From assembly GCA_018819925.1 (NCBI GenBank), contig JAHJPG010000094.1, forward strand, positions 1-64,000: a stretch of 64,000 bases of DNA, written 5' to 3'. Under the pieces are notes generated by a model. The model was not told where the DNA came from. It was given only the letters and a program-made list of their open reading frames with translations, and made no database searches. Shown here in pieces: positions 43,086 to 52,317 of this stretch. The stretch comes from Pseudomonadota bacterium. GTDB taxonomy: Bacteria; Desulfobacterota; Desulfarculia; Desulfarculales; Desulfarculaceae. How positions within the stretch are numbered: the first letter of the stretch is position 1; every line of letters begins with the position of its first letter. Position numbers and translations under genes: made by a program.

Positions 43086-45314
43086 TCAGATTTTTTTGCG
43101 GCCCAGGCGAAGGCTGTTGGTGACCACGGTCACCGAGGAAAAGGCCATGGCCCCGGCGGCCAGCACCGGGTGCAGATCGCGGATGAATATGGGCAGCCAG
43201 GTGACCTGGTGCAGCACCCCGGCGGCCACGGGCACCAACATGAGGTTGTAGAAGAAGGCCCAGAACAGGTTCTGCTTGATGGTGGCCATGGTGGCCTTGG
43301 AGAGCTTGATGGCCCGGCTCACCCCGGTAAGCTCGCCGCCCACCAGGGTGATGTCGCTGGCTTCCATGGCCACGTCGGTGCCGGTGCCGATGGCGATGCC
43401 CACGTCGGCCCTGGCCAGGGCCGGGGCGTCGTTGATGCCGTCGCCCACCATGGCCACCACCGCCCCGCCCTCCTGGGCGGCGCGCACCTGGGCCTCCTTG
43501 TTTTCTGGCAGCACCTCGGCCACCACCAGGTCTATGCCCACCCGGGCGGCCACCGCCGCTGCGGCCAGCCGGTTGTCGCCGGTTATCATCACCGGGGTGA
43601 TGCCCATCTGCTTCAGGTCATTGATGGCTTCGCGGGCGTTGGGCTTTTCCTGGTCGGCCACGGCCAGGATGCCGGCCACCTGACCGTCTATTTCCGCCAG
43701 CATCACCGTCTTGCCCTCCCCTGAGAGCCGGGCAACTTCTTGGCTTACTTCGGGGCCGGCCTGGGGGAACCAGGAGGGCTTGCCCACCTTGACCTGGCGG
43801 CCCTGAACTTGGGCCTGGACCCCGAAGCCGCTGACCGCCTGGAAGTCGACAGGTTCGCTGGTCGCGGCGCCCTTTTCCTTGGCCCCGGCCACCACCGCCT
43901 GGGCGATGGGGTGCTCGCTGCCGCTTTCCACCGAGGCCGCCAGGGACAGGGCCGCCTCGCCCCCGGGCCCCAGGGGCAGCCAGTCGGTGAGCTGGGGCTC
44001 GCCCTTGGTGATGGTGCCGGTCTTGTCCAGCATCACCTTGGTCAGCTTGTGGGCGGTCTCCAGAGCCTCGGAGTTCTTAAAGAGGATGCCCAGGCCCGCT
44101 CCCTTGCCGGTGCCCACCATGATGGCCGTGGGCGTGGCCAGGCCCAAAGCGCAGGGGCAGGCGATGACCAAGACGGCCACCATGCGGATCATGGCCGGCA
44201 CGAACTCGGCGGTCATTATCCACCACACCGCCAGGGTGATGAGCGCCAGGACGATGACCGTGGGCACGAACACCGCCGAGACCTGGTCGGCCAGGCGCTG
44301 GATGGCCGGCTTGGAGCCCTGGGCCTGGCGCACCAGGCGGATGATCTGGGCCAGGGCGGTATCAGAGCCCACTCCGGTGGCCTTGATCTTCAACAATCCT
44401 TGCTGGTTGACCGTGGCCCCGAAAACCTGGTCGCCTTGGTGCTTGTCCACGGGAATGGACTCGCCGGTCATGGCCGACTGGTTAACCGCCGAGGCCCCGC
44501 CGATGACCACCCCGTCCACGGGGATGGCCTCGCCGGGCTTGACCAACACGGTCTGGCCCTTTTGCACCGAGCCCGCCGGGATCTCCCTCTCGTTGCCCTG
44601 CTCGTCGATGACCCGGGCCATCTTGGGGGCCAGGTCCATGAGTTTGCGGATGGCCGCCGAAGCCTGACCCTTGGCCTGGGCCTCCAGGAGCTTGCCCAGC
44701 TTGATAAGGGTGATGATCACCGCCGAGGTTTCGAAGTACACGTGGTGGCCCAGGCCGGGGATGAGCAGCACGGCCAGGGAATAGAAATAGGCGGCCGAGG
44801 AGCCCAGGGCCACCAGCACGTCCATGTTGGCCGCGCCGCCCTTGACGCTCTTGTAGCCGCCCACGTAGAAACCGCCGCCTGTGTAGAACTGCACCGGGGT
44901 GGCCAGGGCCAGGAACAGCCAGTTCACCCAGGCGGCCGAGGCCCAGGGGCCCAGCAGACCGAAGTCCCGGGACATGGAGATGACAAACAGGGGCAGAGTG
45001 AAGGCCACCCCCACCCAGAAGAAGCGCCGCTGGGCGGCCAATTCGGCGGCCCGGGCCTGGGCCTCGGCGTCCTCCAACCCGGCCTCGCCCTCGGTGGGCA
45101 GTATCAGCTCGTAGCCCGCGTTCTTTACCGCCTGGGCCATGTCCTCCAGGCTCACCGCCTCGGGGTCATAGTCCACGCTGGCGGTCTCGGTGCCGAAGTT
45201 CACCGAGGCCTGGGCCACCCCGGGCACCTTTTTAGCCAGGGTGCGCTCCACGTTGGCCGCGCAACGGGCGCAGGTCATGCCCACTACCGGCAGCTCCACA
45301 TGCTGCTGGGCCAA
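43086..45314 (-). CDS. copA: Copper-translocating P1B-type ATPase
   Basis: A 742-residue heavy-metal ATPase. It has one N-terminal HMA domain ([10 protein letters not shown], residues 13-22), about eight membrane helices, the transmembrane CPC motif ([20 protein letters not shown]), the phosphorylation site [10 protein letters not shown], an SEHPIAQAV motif in the nucleotide domain and the hinge [20 protein letters not shown]. It exports Cu(I) from the cytoplasm. Its chaperone gene lies 19 bp upstream on the same strand. The CPC plus MxxC pattern supports copper over zinc. Confidence 0.95.
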   Translation of the reverse strand: MAQQHVELPVVGMTCARCAANVERTLAKKVPGVAQASVNFGTETASVDYDPEAVSLEDMAQAVKNAGYELILPTEGEAGLEDAEAQARAAELAAQRRFFWVGVAFTLPLFVISMSRDFGLLGPWASAAWVNWLFLALATPVQFYTGGGFYVGGYKSVKGGAANMDVLVALGSSAAYFYSLAVLLIPGLGHHVYFETSAVIITLIKLGKLLEAQAKGQASAAIRKLMDLAPKMARVIDEQGNEREIPAGSVQKGQTVLVKPGEAIPVDGVVIGGASAVNQSAMTGESIPVDKHQGDQVFGATVNQQGLLKIKATGVGSDTALAQIIRLVRQAQGSKPAIQRLADQVSAVFVPTVIVLALITLAVWWIMTAEFVPAMIRMVAVLVIACPCALGLATPTAIMVGTGKGAGLGILFKNSEALETAHKLTKVMLDKTGTITKGEPQLTDWLPLGPGGEAALSLAASVESGSEHPIAQAVVAGAKEKGAATSEPVDFQAVSGFGVQAQVQGRQVKVGKPSWFPQAGPEVSQEVARLSGEGKTVMLAEIDGQVAGILAVADQEKPNAREAINDLKQMGITPVMITGDNRLAAAAVAARVGIDLVVAEVLPENKEAQVRAAQEGGAVVAMVGDGINDAPALARADVGIAIGTGTDVAMEASDITLVGGELTGVSRAIKLSKATMATIKQNLFWAFFYNLMLVPVAAGVLHQVTWLPIFIRDLHPVLAAGAMAFSSVTVVTNSLRLGRKKI

Positions 45315-45333
45315 TGGCTATCTCCCTTGGGTT

Positions 45334-45537
45334 TTACTTGGGCGGGTAGCCGGCGTCCTTGAGGGCAACCACGACTTGGTCCCAGGTGGCCGGGGCGTCC
45401 CACTTGATGGTCACCTGCTTGGTGGCCACGTCGCCTTCCACGGATTTTACGCCCGCTACCTCACCGGCTTCGCGCTTGACGGCCATGAGGCAATGTCCGC
45501 AGGAAATATCTGGGATGTTGACGGTCTTGGTTTCCAT
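45334..45537 (-). CDS. copZ: Heavy-metal-associated (HMA) copper chaperone
   Basis: A 67-residue ferredoxin-like HMA domain with the metal-binding ISCGHC loop (residues 11-16) in place of the usual MxCxxC; Met is replaced by Ile. GGAG precedes the ATG. It is cotranscribed with copA and should hand Cu(I) to the ATPase. Normal length for CopZ. Confidence 0.9.
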   Translation of the reverse strand: METKTVNIPDISCGHCLMAVKREAGEVAGVKSVEGDVATKQVTIKWDAPATWDQVVVALKDAGYPPK

Positions 45538-46026
45538 TTTGCGCTCCGTTCGTTTGGTGGGCCGCTCGGATCATTCGCAGGGGCGGCTTACTTGATTATA
45601 AGGATAACGCCCGAGCGAAGTTTTTGCCATAGCTAACTTAATTAGGCACGGCCACATGCGCGATGCCTAGCCTTCTCCAAGTGTTTATCCTCGCATAAGT
45701 CTTTCGCATTTACTTGATAAGATAAGTCATTACTCGCCAAAGGCAAGGGGAGTGGGCAGGTTACGCCGAGGCAATCCTAGGTGGCTTTCAGGCCGAGAGC
45801 GTTCTAATTGCCAGACCGTTTCATTGGGTGGAACTTTGAAATTGACTCACCAAGGCTAAGGCGTTTAATAATTTGAGATAGACCGCTTAAAAAACCAGCA
45901 CGATTGACAGGCAAGCCTTTTGGGGGAGAGGGCATGCAAGGGAAATGAACGCCCGCCACGGAGTGAGAACGACTCTGGGCGGGCATCATTGTTCGTGGTG
46001 ACTTCTTGCCATTTCAAGGAGAAGAC
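45538..46026. other. Intergenic region between divergent copZ and a small secreted protein gene
   Basis: About 490 bp without a credible gene. It is AT-richer than its surroundings (45620-45740) and so should hold promoters in both directions. A hairpin is present at 45951-45984 (7-bp outer stem, 4-bp inner stem) before the small gene. A copper-responsive operator might be expected but I could not identify one. Confidence 0.45.
45951..45984. other. Inverted repeat upstream of the small secreted protein gene
   Basis: GCCCGCC (45951-45957) pairs with GGCGGGC (45978-45984), and GAGT with ACTC inside. There is no T tract directly after it, so it may be an attenuator, operator or the terminator of an unseen RNA. 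Confidence 0.4.
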
Positions 46027-46320
46027 ATGAAAGCAATGGTTTATGGTTGGTTGGGTCTGGCGGTTTTGAGCCTCTGCCTTGTGGTTGGCGGCGTAGCCAT
46101 GGCGGATGATTCCGGTACCGGGAGCAGCGGGACGCAAACCCAAAACAGTGGTCAAGGACGAGCACAGTCGAGCGAGGCCGCTAACTCAGATCAGTGGCAA
46201 TCCCAGCTTCCTCCTATTCAAACTCAGCCTGCCCCCTCGACGAATAATTATGAAGTCCATATATCGGGAACCACGGTGAGCGGGACATCGCCGGTCGAGA
46301 AGACCGACAAGGACCAATAG
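46027..46320 (+). CDS. Small secreted Gln/Ser/Thr-rich protein
   Basis: A 97-residue protein with a clear signal peptide (residues 1-26: MKAMVYGWLGLAVLSLCLVV then cleavage after VAMA). The mature 70 residues are rich in Ser, Thr, Gln and Asn, with a possible disordered, surface-exposed nature. AAGGAGA lies eight bases upstream of the ATG. No cysteines or metal motifs are present after the signal. No family is recognised. It is divergent from the copper genes and convergent with the hydratase gene. Confidence 0.65.
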   Translation: MKAMVYGWLGLAVLSLCLVVGGVAMADDSGTGSSGTQTQNSGQGRAQSSEAANSDQWQSQLPPIQTQPAPSTNNYEVHISGTTVSGTSPVEKTDKDQ

Positions 46321-46328
46321 AAGAAGTA

Positions 46329-46372
46329 GGCCGACCTCGGTTTAGAGGCCGGCCCACCGACAGACTATTTTT
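46329..46372. terminator. Bidirectional terminator-like hairpin
   Basis: A 10-bp stem with one mismatch (46329-46338 with 46345-46354) lies between convergent genes, with a T-rich stretch at 46366-46372. Confidence 0.5.
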
Positions 46373-47129
46373 CCTTCCACTGGGGCTTGCGCTTGTCCAA
46401 AAAGGCCCGGAGCCCTTCCTCGGCGTCGGCCGTGGGCATCAGTTCTTTTAAATAGATCTTTTCGATAACCTCCAGGCTCTTTTCCTTGTCGTCGCCCAAG
46501 CCCTGCACCACCGCCTTTTTGGTGAGGCCGAGCACCAGGCCCGACAGGTTGGTGAGCTTGCCCACCAGGGCCTGGGTGGCTGCGGCCAACTCCTCGGGCG
46601 GCACCACCTGGTTGACCAGGCCGATCTGTTTGGCCTCGGCCGCGCCGATGATGTCGCCGGTGACGATAAGCTCCAGGGCCTTTTTGTAGCCCAGCTGGCG
46701 GGGGAAGACCAGGGCGGCCACGGGCGGGAACACCCCCACCAAAATTTCGGGCTGGCCGAACTTGGCCTTTTCGCTGGCCACCACCAGGTCGCAATAGGCG
46801 GCCAACTCGCAGCCGCCGCCCAGGGCCGCGCCCTGCACCGAGGCCACGGAAACCACACCCAGCTTTTCCATGCGCCGGAAGATGCCGTGGAACACCTCGA
46901 TCATGTCGTTGACTTGGTCGCCCAGGTGCTCGCCCACGTCCACCCCGGCGCTGAAGGCCTTGCCCTCGGCCTGGATGAGCAGAACCTTGAGCCCGGCCGG
47001 GGTCAAGCTGTCCAGGGCCAGGTTCATCTCTTTCATCATGGCGATGTTCAACACGTTCAGGGGCTCGCGGCACAGGGTCAGGGTGGCCACCCCGCCATCC
47101 ACCGCCAGCTTGATGTGCTCGTAGGCCAT
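46365..47129 (-). CDS. bamR: Cyclohexa-1,5-diene-1-carbonyl-CoA hydratase (dienoyl-CoA hydratase)
   Basis: A 254-residue crotonase-fold protein. KAFSAGVDVGEHLGDQVNDM followed by IEVFHGIFRRMEKL is the pattern seen in Dch/BamR hydratases. The oxyanion-hole segments are AFSAGVDV and GAALGGGCELAAYCDLV. It adds water to the dienoyl-CoA made by benzoyl-CoA reductase. The next enzymes of the route, BamQ and BamA, are encoded upstream on the same strand. GGAGAGG lies before the ATG at 47129. A generic enoyl-CoA hydratase is the alternative. Confidence 0.78.
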   Translation of the reverse strand: MAYEHIKLAVDGGVATLTLCREPLNVLNIAMMKEMNLALDSLTPAGLKVLLIQAEGKAFSAGVDVGEHLGDQVNDMIEVFHGIFRRMEKLGVVSVASVQGAALGGGCELAAYCDLVVASEKAKFGQPEILVGVFPPVAALVFPRQLGYKKALELIVTGDIIGAAEAKQIGLVNQVVPPEELAAATQALVGKLTNLSGLVLGLTKKAVVQGLGDDKEKSLEVIEKIYLKELMPTADAEEGLRAFLDKRKPQWKEK

Positions 47130-47152
47130 GGTTGCCTCTCCTGTCTTGGGGT

Positions 47153-47188
47153 CCAAAAATGAGGGCCGGGCGCTGCGGCCCGGCCCTC
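47153..47188 (-). terminator. Terminator or attenuator between bamA and bamR
   Basis: A perfect 11-bp stem (47161-47171 with 47178-47188) and six-base loop is followed on the minus strand by ATTTTTGG. It would end or reduce transcription after bamA before bamR. Confidence 0.75.
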
Positions 47189-47214
47189 TGGCGTAATGTG
47201 CTCGCTGGGGCCGC

Positions 47215-48372
47215 TTACTTCTGGGGCTTGCCCATCACTTCCGCGAAGGTGGCCTCGTCGGCCTCGGCGCCCTGGGCGATAAGTTGACGGAACTTTATGA
47301 AGTCGATCACGTCGGTGCCGGTGATCTTCTTGGTGTTGAAGGCGCCGAAGCCCAGGAAGGCCTCGTAGTTCATGTTGCTCATGAGCCAGTGGCGGTTGGG
47401 CAGCTTGGCCTGGTCCCAGAAGAACTTCTTCTTGGCGCGGATGCCGTCGATGGACTTCATCACGCAGCCGGGGAACAGGTTGGCGAAGGTCCAGATGATC
47501 TTGTTGACCTCGCCGTCGAGCATGGCGGCGTCCCGGGGCAGTTCCTTCAGTTTGGCCTTGGCCTCGCCCAGGGCGGCCCGGTCTTTCAGATACTCGCCGT
47601 AGACGATCTCGCCGTCGTCAACGTAGCGGTCGGTGATGATCATGGGGTTGCGCACGAACTTGTCGCCGTCCTTGAGCACCGGGACCACCTTGGAGATGAG
47701 GTTTTTGGCCCGCATCTTGTAGGCGCTCCACATCTCGCAGGAGACGCAGTTCCACATGGCGTCTTCCATGTTGAGCATCCAGGGCAGGAAGTCGGTGGAG
47801 CCGCCGTCCGGGGCCGAGCCGTGGCGGGCGCCGGCCTGGCCGAAGATGGCCAAGTCGCTCGACACGGCCAGGTCGCAGGCCATGCCGATTTCCTGGCCGC
47901 CGGCCACGCGCATGCCGTTGACCCGGCAGACGGTGGGCTTCTTGCACATCAGGATGCTGTCCACCATCTCGTTGAACAGGTCCATGTACTCGCCGTACTC
48001 GTTGGGCCGCTTGGAGTAGTACTCGCTGTACTCCTTGGTGTTGCCGCCGGTGCAGAAGGCGTCGAAGCCGGTGCCGGTGAACACCGTGGCCACCACCGAG
48101 CGGTCGCCGCTGGCCGCGCGGAAGCCGGCGATGACTCCCTTGACCATGGTGGTGGTATAGGAGTTGTACTGGCGGGCGTTGTTCAGGCGCACCTCGGCCA
48201 CGTACAGCTCGGGCACTTCTTCGCCGGTCTTTGGGTTGACCAGGGGTTTTTTGGTGTAGACCACGCAGGGGGCGTCGTCGTCGGTGCCCCAATAGCGGCC
48301 CTGTACCATGTCCTCCTCGAAGAGAAGGTGATTCTTAAGCTCGTGCTCTCTCGGCATCCAGTCAAGAGACAT
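47215..48372 (-). CDS. bamA: 6-oxocyclohex-1-ene-1-carbonyl-CoA hydrolase (ring hydrolase)
   Basis: A 385-residue crotonase-superfamily enzyme that hydrolytically opens the ring, giving 3-hydroxypimelyl-CoA, the key step of anaerobic benzoyl-CoA degradation. The long form with NNARQYNSYTTTMVKGVIAG, FTGTGFDAFCTGGNTKEYSE, RVNGMRVAGGQEIGMACDLA and GQAGARHGSAPDGGSTDFLP is diagnostic and is used as a marker of this pathway. The ATG at 48372 is preceded by GGAGG. It lies between bamQ and bamR on the minus strand. Confidence 0.95.
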   Translation of the reverse strand: MSLDWMPREHELKNHLLFEEDMVQGRYWGTDDDAPCVVYTKKPLVNPKTGEEVPELYVAEVRLNNARQYNSYTTTMVKGVIAGFRAASGDRSVVATVFTGTGFDAFCTGGNTKEYSEYYSKRPNEYGEYMDLFNEMVDSILMCKKPTVCRVNGMRVAGGQEIGMACDLAVSSDLAIFGQAGARHGSAPDGGSTDFLPWMLNMEDAMWNCVSCEMWSAYKMRAKNLISKVVPVLKDGDKFVRNPMIITDRYVDDGEIVYGEYLKDRAALGEAKAKLKELPRDAAMLDGEVNKIIWTFANLFPGCVMKSIDGIRAKKKFFWDQAKLPNRHWLMSNMNYEAFLGFGAFNTKKITGTDVIDFIKFRQLIAQGAEADEATFAEVMGKPQK

Positions 48373-48440
48373 GTTTTCCTCCAGCAACTATCCTTGGGTA
48401 AATTGTCATATGTTTAGGCCCTTGGTCTTACGCCGCCGGC

Positions 48441-49529
48441 CTAAAAATCTGGCTCCAGCACCTGGCGTTTGTCGAACAGGCCGGAGTGCTGCTGCGCGAA
48501 GACCTGCTCGATCTGGCTCATGGGCTTGGTCTCCAGGAAGGGCTCGATCTTGACCCGGCCGTCCTGGACCATCTCCAAAACCTTGGGGTAGTACTCGGGC
48601 AGACAGCCCCAGGTGCCGATGATATCGGCGTCAAAGGCCATCAGCTTGCTGAGCATGTACTTGTTGGTTTGCAGGCCGAAGCCCACCACCACCAGCTTGC
48701 CCAGGAAGGACAACAGGGCCAGGGCTATTTCCTGGCCGCCGCCGGTGCCGGTGCACTCGAAGATCTTCCAGCCCACGTTCTTGGGCACGCCGGCCTGCTT
48801 GCAGATGTCGCCGAACTCGCCCTTGATCTGCTTGATGTCCTTGTCCTTGGAGTTGAGCACGTAGTCCACGCCGTAGTTCAGGGCGCGGTCCAGCTTGGCC
48901 TGGTTGCGGGCGATGCCCACCACCACCTTGGCCCCCAGGGCCTTGGCGATTTGGCCCATGTACACGCCCACTCCGCCGGTGATGCCGGTCACCACGACCA
49001 GGTCGCCGTCCTTGAGGCCGGCGCGCATGGCCGCCTGATAGGGGGTGGTGCCAGCATCGGCCACCACCGCGTAGTGGCTCAGGGGGAACTTGGCATCTTC
49101 CACCACGCACAAATCGCCGGCCGGCACCGGAATGTGGCTGGAGAAGCCGCCGTAGACGCCCAGGGAGTTGCCGGGCATCTTCTGGGCCAGACAGCGGTTG
49201 CCCCGGCCCTCGGCGCAGATGGGGCAGTTGCCGCAGGGCATGACAGCCGGAACGATGACCTGCTTGCCCACCAGGGCATCGGGCCCGGCCAGGACCGTGC
49301 CAGCGATTTCGTGGCCCAGGGTCAGGGGGGGCTTGCTCACCGTGGGCACGCCGTCGTAGAAGTAGCTCAGGTCGGTGTGGCACACGCCGCAGCCCGCCAC
49401 CTCCACCAGAGCGTCGTCCGCTCCCAATTCGGGCATGGGGATGGTGGTTTTTTGCAATACCCCGGGCTTGCCTTCCTTGCCCGGCTCCACCATTTGCCAG
49501 GTTTGAATCTTGTCGGGTATGGCCGCCAT
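48441..49529 (-). CDS. bamQ: 6-hydroxycyclohex-1-ene-1-carbonyl-CoA dehydrogenase
   Basis: A 362-residue zinc MDR dehydrogenase. Catalytic ligands are in AGCGVCHTDLSYFYDGV and LGHEIAGTV; structural cysteines are in MPCGNCPICAEGRGNRC; the nucleotide fold has VTGITGGVGVYMGQIAKALG. The beginning IQTWQMVEPGKEGKPGVLQK and HTDLSYFYDGV are typical of Had/BamQ. It oxidises the hydroxy product of BamR to the 6-oxo compound that BamA hydrolyses, reducing NAD. It is followed by bamA after 68 bp. Confidence 0.93.
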   Translation of the reverse strand: MAAIPDKIQTWQMVEPGKEGKPGVLQKTTIPMPELGADDALVEVAGCGVCHTDLSYFYDGVPTVSKPPLTLGHEIAGTVLAGPDALVGKQVIVPAVMPCGNCPICAEGRGNRCLAQKMPGNSLGVYGGFSSHIPVPAGDLCVVEDAKFPLSHYAVVADAGTTPYQAAMRAGLKDGDLVVVTGITGGVGVYMGQIAKALGAKVVVGIARNQAKLDRALNYGVDYVLNSKDKDIKQIKGEFGDICKQAGVPKNVGWKIFECTGTGGGQEIALALLSFLGKLVVVGFGLQTNKYMLSKLMAFDADIIGTWGCLPEYYPKVLEMVQDGRVKIEPFLETKPMSQIEQVFAQQHSGLFDKRQVLEPDF

Positions 49530-49601
49530 TTTCGCCTCCTCGATTATTTGCGCTGTTGGGCCCGCAATAGGTTGCCCGCCCCCAGGGGGCGCGGTCGGTC
49601 T

Positions 49602-50354
49602 CTAGACCATGCCGTAGCCGCCATCCACGCAGATGAGCTGGCCGGTGATGTAGTTAGCCTCGTCGCTGGCCAGGAACACAAAGGCAGGGGTGATGTCGTC
49701 GGCTTCGGCGAAGCGTTTCAGCAGGATTCGGTTCATGTAGATTTCTCGGAGCTTTTCGTCGGTGCGAATCTTTTCGGTCATGTCGGTGGCCACGATGCCC
49801 AGGGAAATGACGTTGCAGCACACTTTGAAACCTGCCATCTCCCGGGCGATGGATTTGGTCAGGCTGATTACCCCGCCCTTGGCCGCGGAATAGTTGACCT
49901 GCCCCACGGTGCCCACCACTCCGGCCACGCTGGTCACGTTGATGATTCTGCCGCCCTGGTTGGCCTTGAACACCGGCTGGGCCGCCTTGCTCATCATCCA
50001 CACCGCCTTGAGGTGGATGCCCAACACCTGGTCCCACTGCTCGCCGCTCATTTTGTGCAGCATGGCCGGGCGGGTGAAACCGGCGTTGTTGACGATGATG
50101 TCCAGGCCGCCCAGGTCGTTGGTGGCCGCGTCCACCAGGGCCTGGCAGTCGGCCTCCTGGGCCACGTCGGCCTTCACGGCCACGGCCTTGCGCCCCATGC
50201 CCTCGATTTGCTTTACTAATTCCCTGGCCGGCCCCTCGGAAGAGCTGTAGTTGACCACCACATCGGCCCCCTGGCGGGCAAAGGCCAGGGCCACGGATGC
50301 GCCGATACCCCGGGACGAACCGGTGACGATGGCTTTTTTTCCGGCTAGACGCAT
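49602..50354 (-). CDS. Short-chain dehydrogenase/reductase (FabG-like)
   Basis: A 250-residue classical SDR. AIVTGSSRGIGASVALAFAR is the nucleotide loop, NNAGFTR the structural motif, and the catalytic Ser-Tyr-Lys is in SVAGVVGTVGQVNYSAAKGG. C-terminal DDITPAFVFLASDEANYITG and CVDGGYGM complete the family. ATG 50354 is preceded by GGGAG. In the bam cluster it could be the 3-hydroxypimelyl-CoA dehydrogenase; a fatty-acid FabG role cannot be excluded. Confidence 0.88.
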   Translation of the reverse strand: MRLAGKKAIVTGSSRGIGASVALAFARQGADVVVNYSSSEGPARELVKQIEGMGRKAVAVKADVAQEADCQALVDAATNDLGGLDIIVNNAGFTRPAMLHKMSGEQWDQVLGIHLKAVWMMSKAAQPVFKANQGGRIINVTSVAGVVGTVGQVNYSAAKGGVISLTKSIAREMAGFKVCCNVISLGIVATDMTEKIRTDEKLREIYMNRILLKRFAEADDITPAFVFLASDEANYITGQLICVDGGYGMV

Positions 50355-50593
50355 GGAGTCTCCCGTTTTTCCCGCCCGGGCCGGGCGCAAGAATCTTCTC
50401 GCGTCCCTGGTTCCCCCTGAGACCCGGGGTGAATAGTGTTAGAATGTAACTTCAATATAGCTACGTTGTAACTATTGGCAAAAGGCGGGCAAAGTGTCAA
50501 GCAAAAATGAACTTGGGGCTTGTAAAACGCCGCTTTGACACCTTGGCCGCTCTGGGCTAGCCTGGAATCCGCCCGCACGATTTGGAGGTTTCA
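50355..50593. promoter_or_regulatory. Divergent promoter region of the bam genes and enoyl-CoA hydratase
   Basis: An AT-richer 240 bp between divergent genes. It contains two TGTAAC elements (around 50446 and 50467) and an inverted pair GTGTCAAGC (50494-50502) / GCTTTGACAC (50532-50541). Either could be an operator for the ring-degradation genes. The factor is unknown. Confidence 0.4.
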
Positions 50594-51373
50594 ATGAGCC
50601 AGCCAGTGCTGTTAGTGGAAGACCACGGTCCGGTGCGCTTGTTCACCCTGAACCGGCCCGAGAGGCTCAATGCCCTTAATCAGGAGATGATGGCCAGCCT
50701 GCGCCTGGCCTTGGATGAGGCGGCGGCCGACGATGGGGTGGGCGCGGTGGTGCTCACCGGAGCGGGGCGGGCCTTCAGCGCCGGGGCCGACCTGGCCGGT
50801 TTCGCCCAGATGGCCCAGGAGGGCGACCAGGCCCGCCGGGTGCTTTTTACCGGCCTGGAGGGCCCCCGGGCCCTGGCCAACTTTCCCAAGCCCCTGATCG
50901 CGGCGGTCAACGGCCCGGCGGTGGGCTGGGGCTTCACGGTGAGTCTGATGTGCGACCTGCGCCTGGCCAGCCAAGAGGCCTATTTCTCCGCCGCCTTCGT
51001 CAAGGTGGGAGTGACCCCGGAGTTCGGCTCCTCCTTCTTGCTGCCGGCCATCGTGGGCCTGGGACGGGCCCTGGAATTGGTGCTCACCGCCCGCCAGATG
51101 CCGGCCCAAGAGGCCCTGGGCATGGGTCTGCTTACCAGCATGACCCCGCCGGCGGAGTTGTTGCCAGCGGCCCTGGAGTTGGCCGGCCGGATCGCGGCCA
51201 TGCCCCGTCCCGCCGTGGGCATGGCCAAGGCCCTGTTGCGCCACGGGGCCGAGGTGGGCCTGGAGCAGGTCTTGGACTATGAGATGCGCTGCTTCCGCAC
51301 GGCCATGGCCTCGCCCGAGCACAAGGCGGCGGTTGAGGCCATGTTGGAGGCCATTCAGGCTAGAAAGGCCTGA
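50594..51373 (+). CDS. Enoyl-CoA hydratase/isomerase family protein
   Basis: A 259-residue crotonase. RLFTLNRPERLNALNQEMMA, TGAGRAFSAGADLAGFAQMA and the oxyanion segment KPLIAAVNGPAVGWGFTVSL are typical; the usual second catalytic Glu region is FVKVGVTPEFGSSFLLP. GGAGG lies 6 bp before ATG 50594. It is divergent from the SDR and probably works in the same pathway, for example on 2,3-didehydropimelyl-CoA or glutaconyl/crotonyl-CoA. The exact substrate is inferred only. Confidence 0.88.
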   Translation: MSQPVLLVEDHGPVRLFTLNRPERLNALNQEMMASLRLALDEAAADDGVGAVVLTGAGRAFSAGADLAGFAQMAQEGDQARRVLFTGLEGPRALANFPKPLIAAVNGPAVGWGFTVSLMCDLRLASQEAYFSAAFVKVGVTPEFGSSFLLPAIVGLGRALELVLTARQMPAQEALGMGLLTSMTPPAELLPAALELAGRIAAMPRPAVGMAKALLRHGAEVGLEQVLDYEMRCFRTAMASPEHKAAVEAMLEAIQARKA

Positions 51374-51379
51374 TCCAGC

Positions 51380-52246
51380 TTGCGCCTGGGCATCCACCTG
51401 TCCGTAGCCGGAGGGCCCATGAGGGCCGCCATTCAGGCCACGGCCCTGGGCTTGGAGTGCCTGCAAATATTCGCGGGCACCCCCCGCACCTGGAAACAGA
51501 AGCCGCTCAAAAAGGCCGACGCCGAGGCCTTTCGCCAGGCCACGGCCCGGGCCGGGCTGGACCCGGTGGTGGTGCATGCCCCCTACCTCATCAATCTGGC
51601 CTCCGGCGACTACGCCCTGTGGCGGCGCTCATATCGGGCCCTGGCCAGCCAACTGAAGCGGGCCGCCGCCCTGGGCGCGGCGGCGGTGGTGGTGCATCCG
51701 GGCAGCCGGGGCAAGCGGGATCTGGAGTGGGGTTTGGACCGGGTGGCCGAGGGGACTCGCCGGGCCTTGGAGGCGGCGGACGGTAAGGCGGCCCTGTGGC
51801 TGGAGAACACCGCCGGCGGGGGAGGGCACCTGGGTGGCTCCCTGGAGGAACTGGCTCGGTTGCTGGAGCGCCTGGAGGGCCTGCCGGTGGGGGCGGTGAT
51901 CGACACGGCCCACGCTTTCGCCGCCGGCTATGCCTTGGACGGCGAGCAGGCGGCCCGGGACTTCGTGGATCAGCTGGAGGCTGTGCTGGGGCTGGACCGG
52001 GTGAAGATGTGGCACCTCAACGACACCGACTTCCCGGCGGGAAGCCGCCGGGACCGGCACGCCCACCTGGGCCGGGGGCTGTTGGGGGCCGGGTGCTTCG
52101 CCGCCTTGATGAGCGACCCCCGGCTAAGGGACGCGGGCGGGGTAATGGAAACCCCCAAGGACAGCCGCTGGGCCGACCGGCGAAATCTGGCCTTCTTGCG
52201 CCGTCTGCGCCGCCGGGCCGCCGGCCCCGCCCGGGCCCACGCATGA
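51380..52246 (+). CDS. nfo: Deoxyribonuclease IV (endonuclease IV)
   Basis: A 288-residue TIM-barrel AP endonuclease with three zinc ions. Segments LGIHLSVAGGPMRAAIQATA, LECLQIFAGTPRTWK, VVHAPYLINLAS, VVVHPGSR, LWLENTAGGGGHLGG, VIDTAHAFAAGY, MWHLNDTDFPAGSRRDRHAH and GGVMETPKD contain the ligands. It repairs abasic sites. The start is a TTG at 51380, six bases after the hydratase stop, and fits the family N-terminus; the two genes may be cotranscribed. Confidence 0.92.
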   Translation: MRLGIHLSVAGGPMRAAIQATALGLECLQIFAGTPRTWKQKPLKKADAEAFRQATARAGLDPVVVHAPYLINLASGDYALWRRSYRALASQLKRAAALGAAAVVVHPGSRGKRDLEWGLDRVAEGTRRALEAADGKAALWLENTAGGGGHLGGSLEELARLLERLEGLPVGAVIDTAHAFAAGYALDGEQAARDFVDQLEAVLGLDRVKMWHLNDTDFPAGSRRDRHAHLGRGLLGAGCFAALMSDPRLRDAGGVMETPKDSRWADRRNLAFLRRLRRRAAGPARAHA

Positions 52247-52317
52247 CCCCGGTTGCTTGGAGCCTGTGAATATGTTAGTTTTCTGGCAAGTTGTCGCCCC
52301 TGTAAGTGGAGCCTTTG

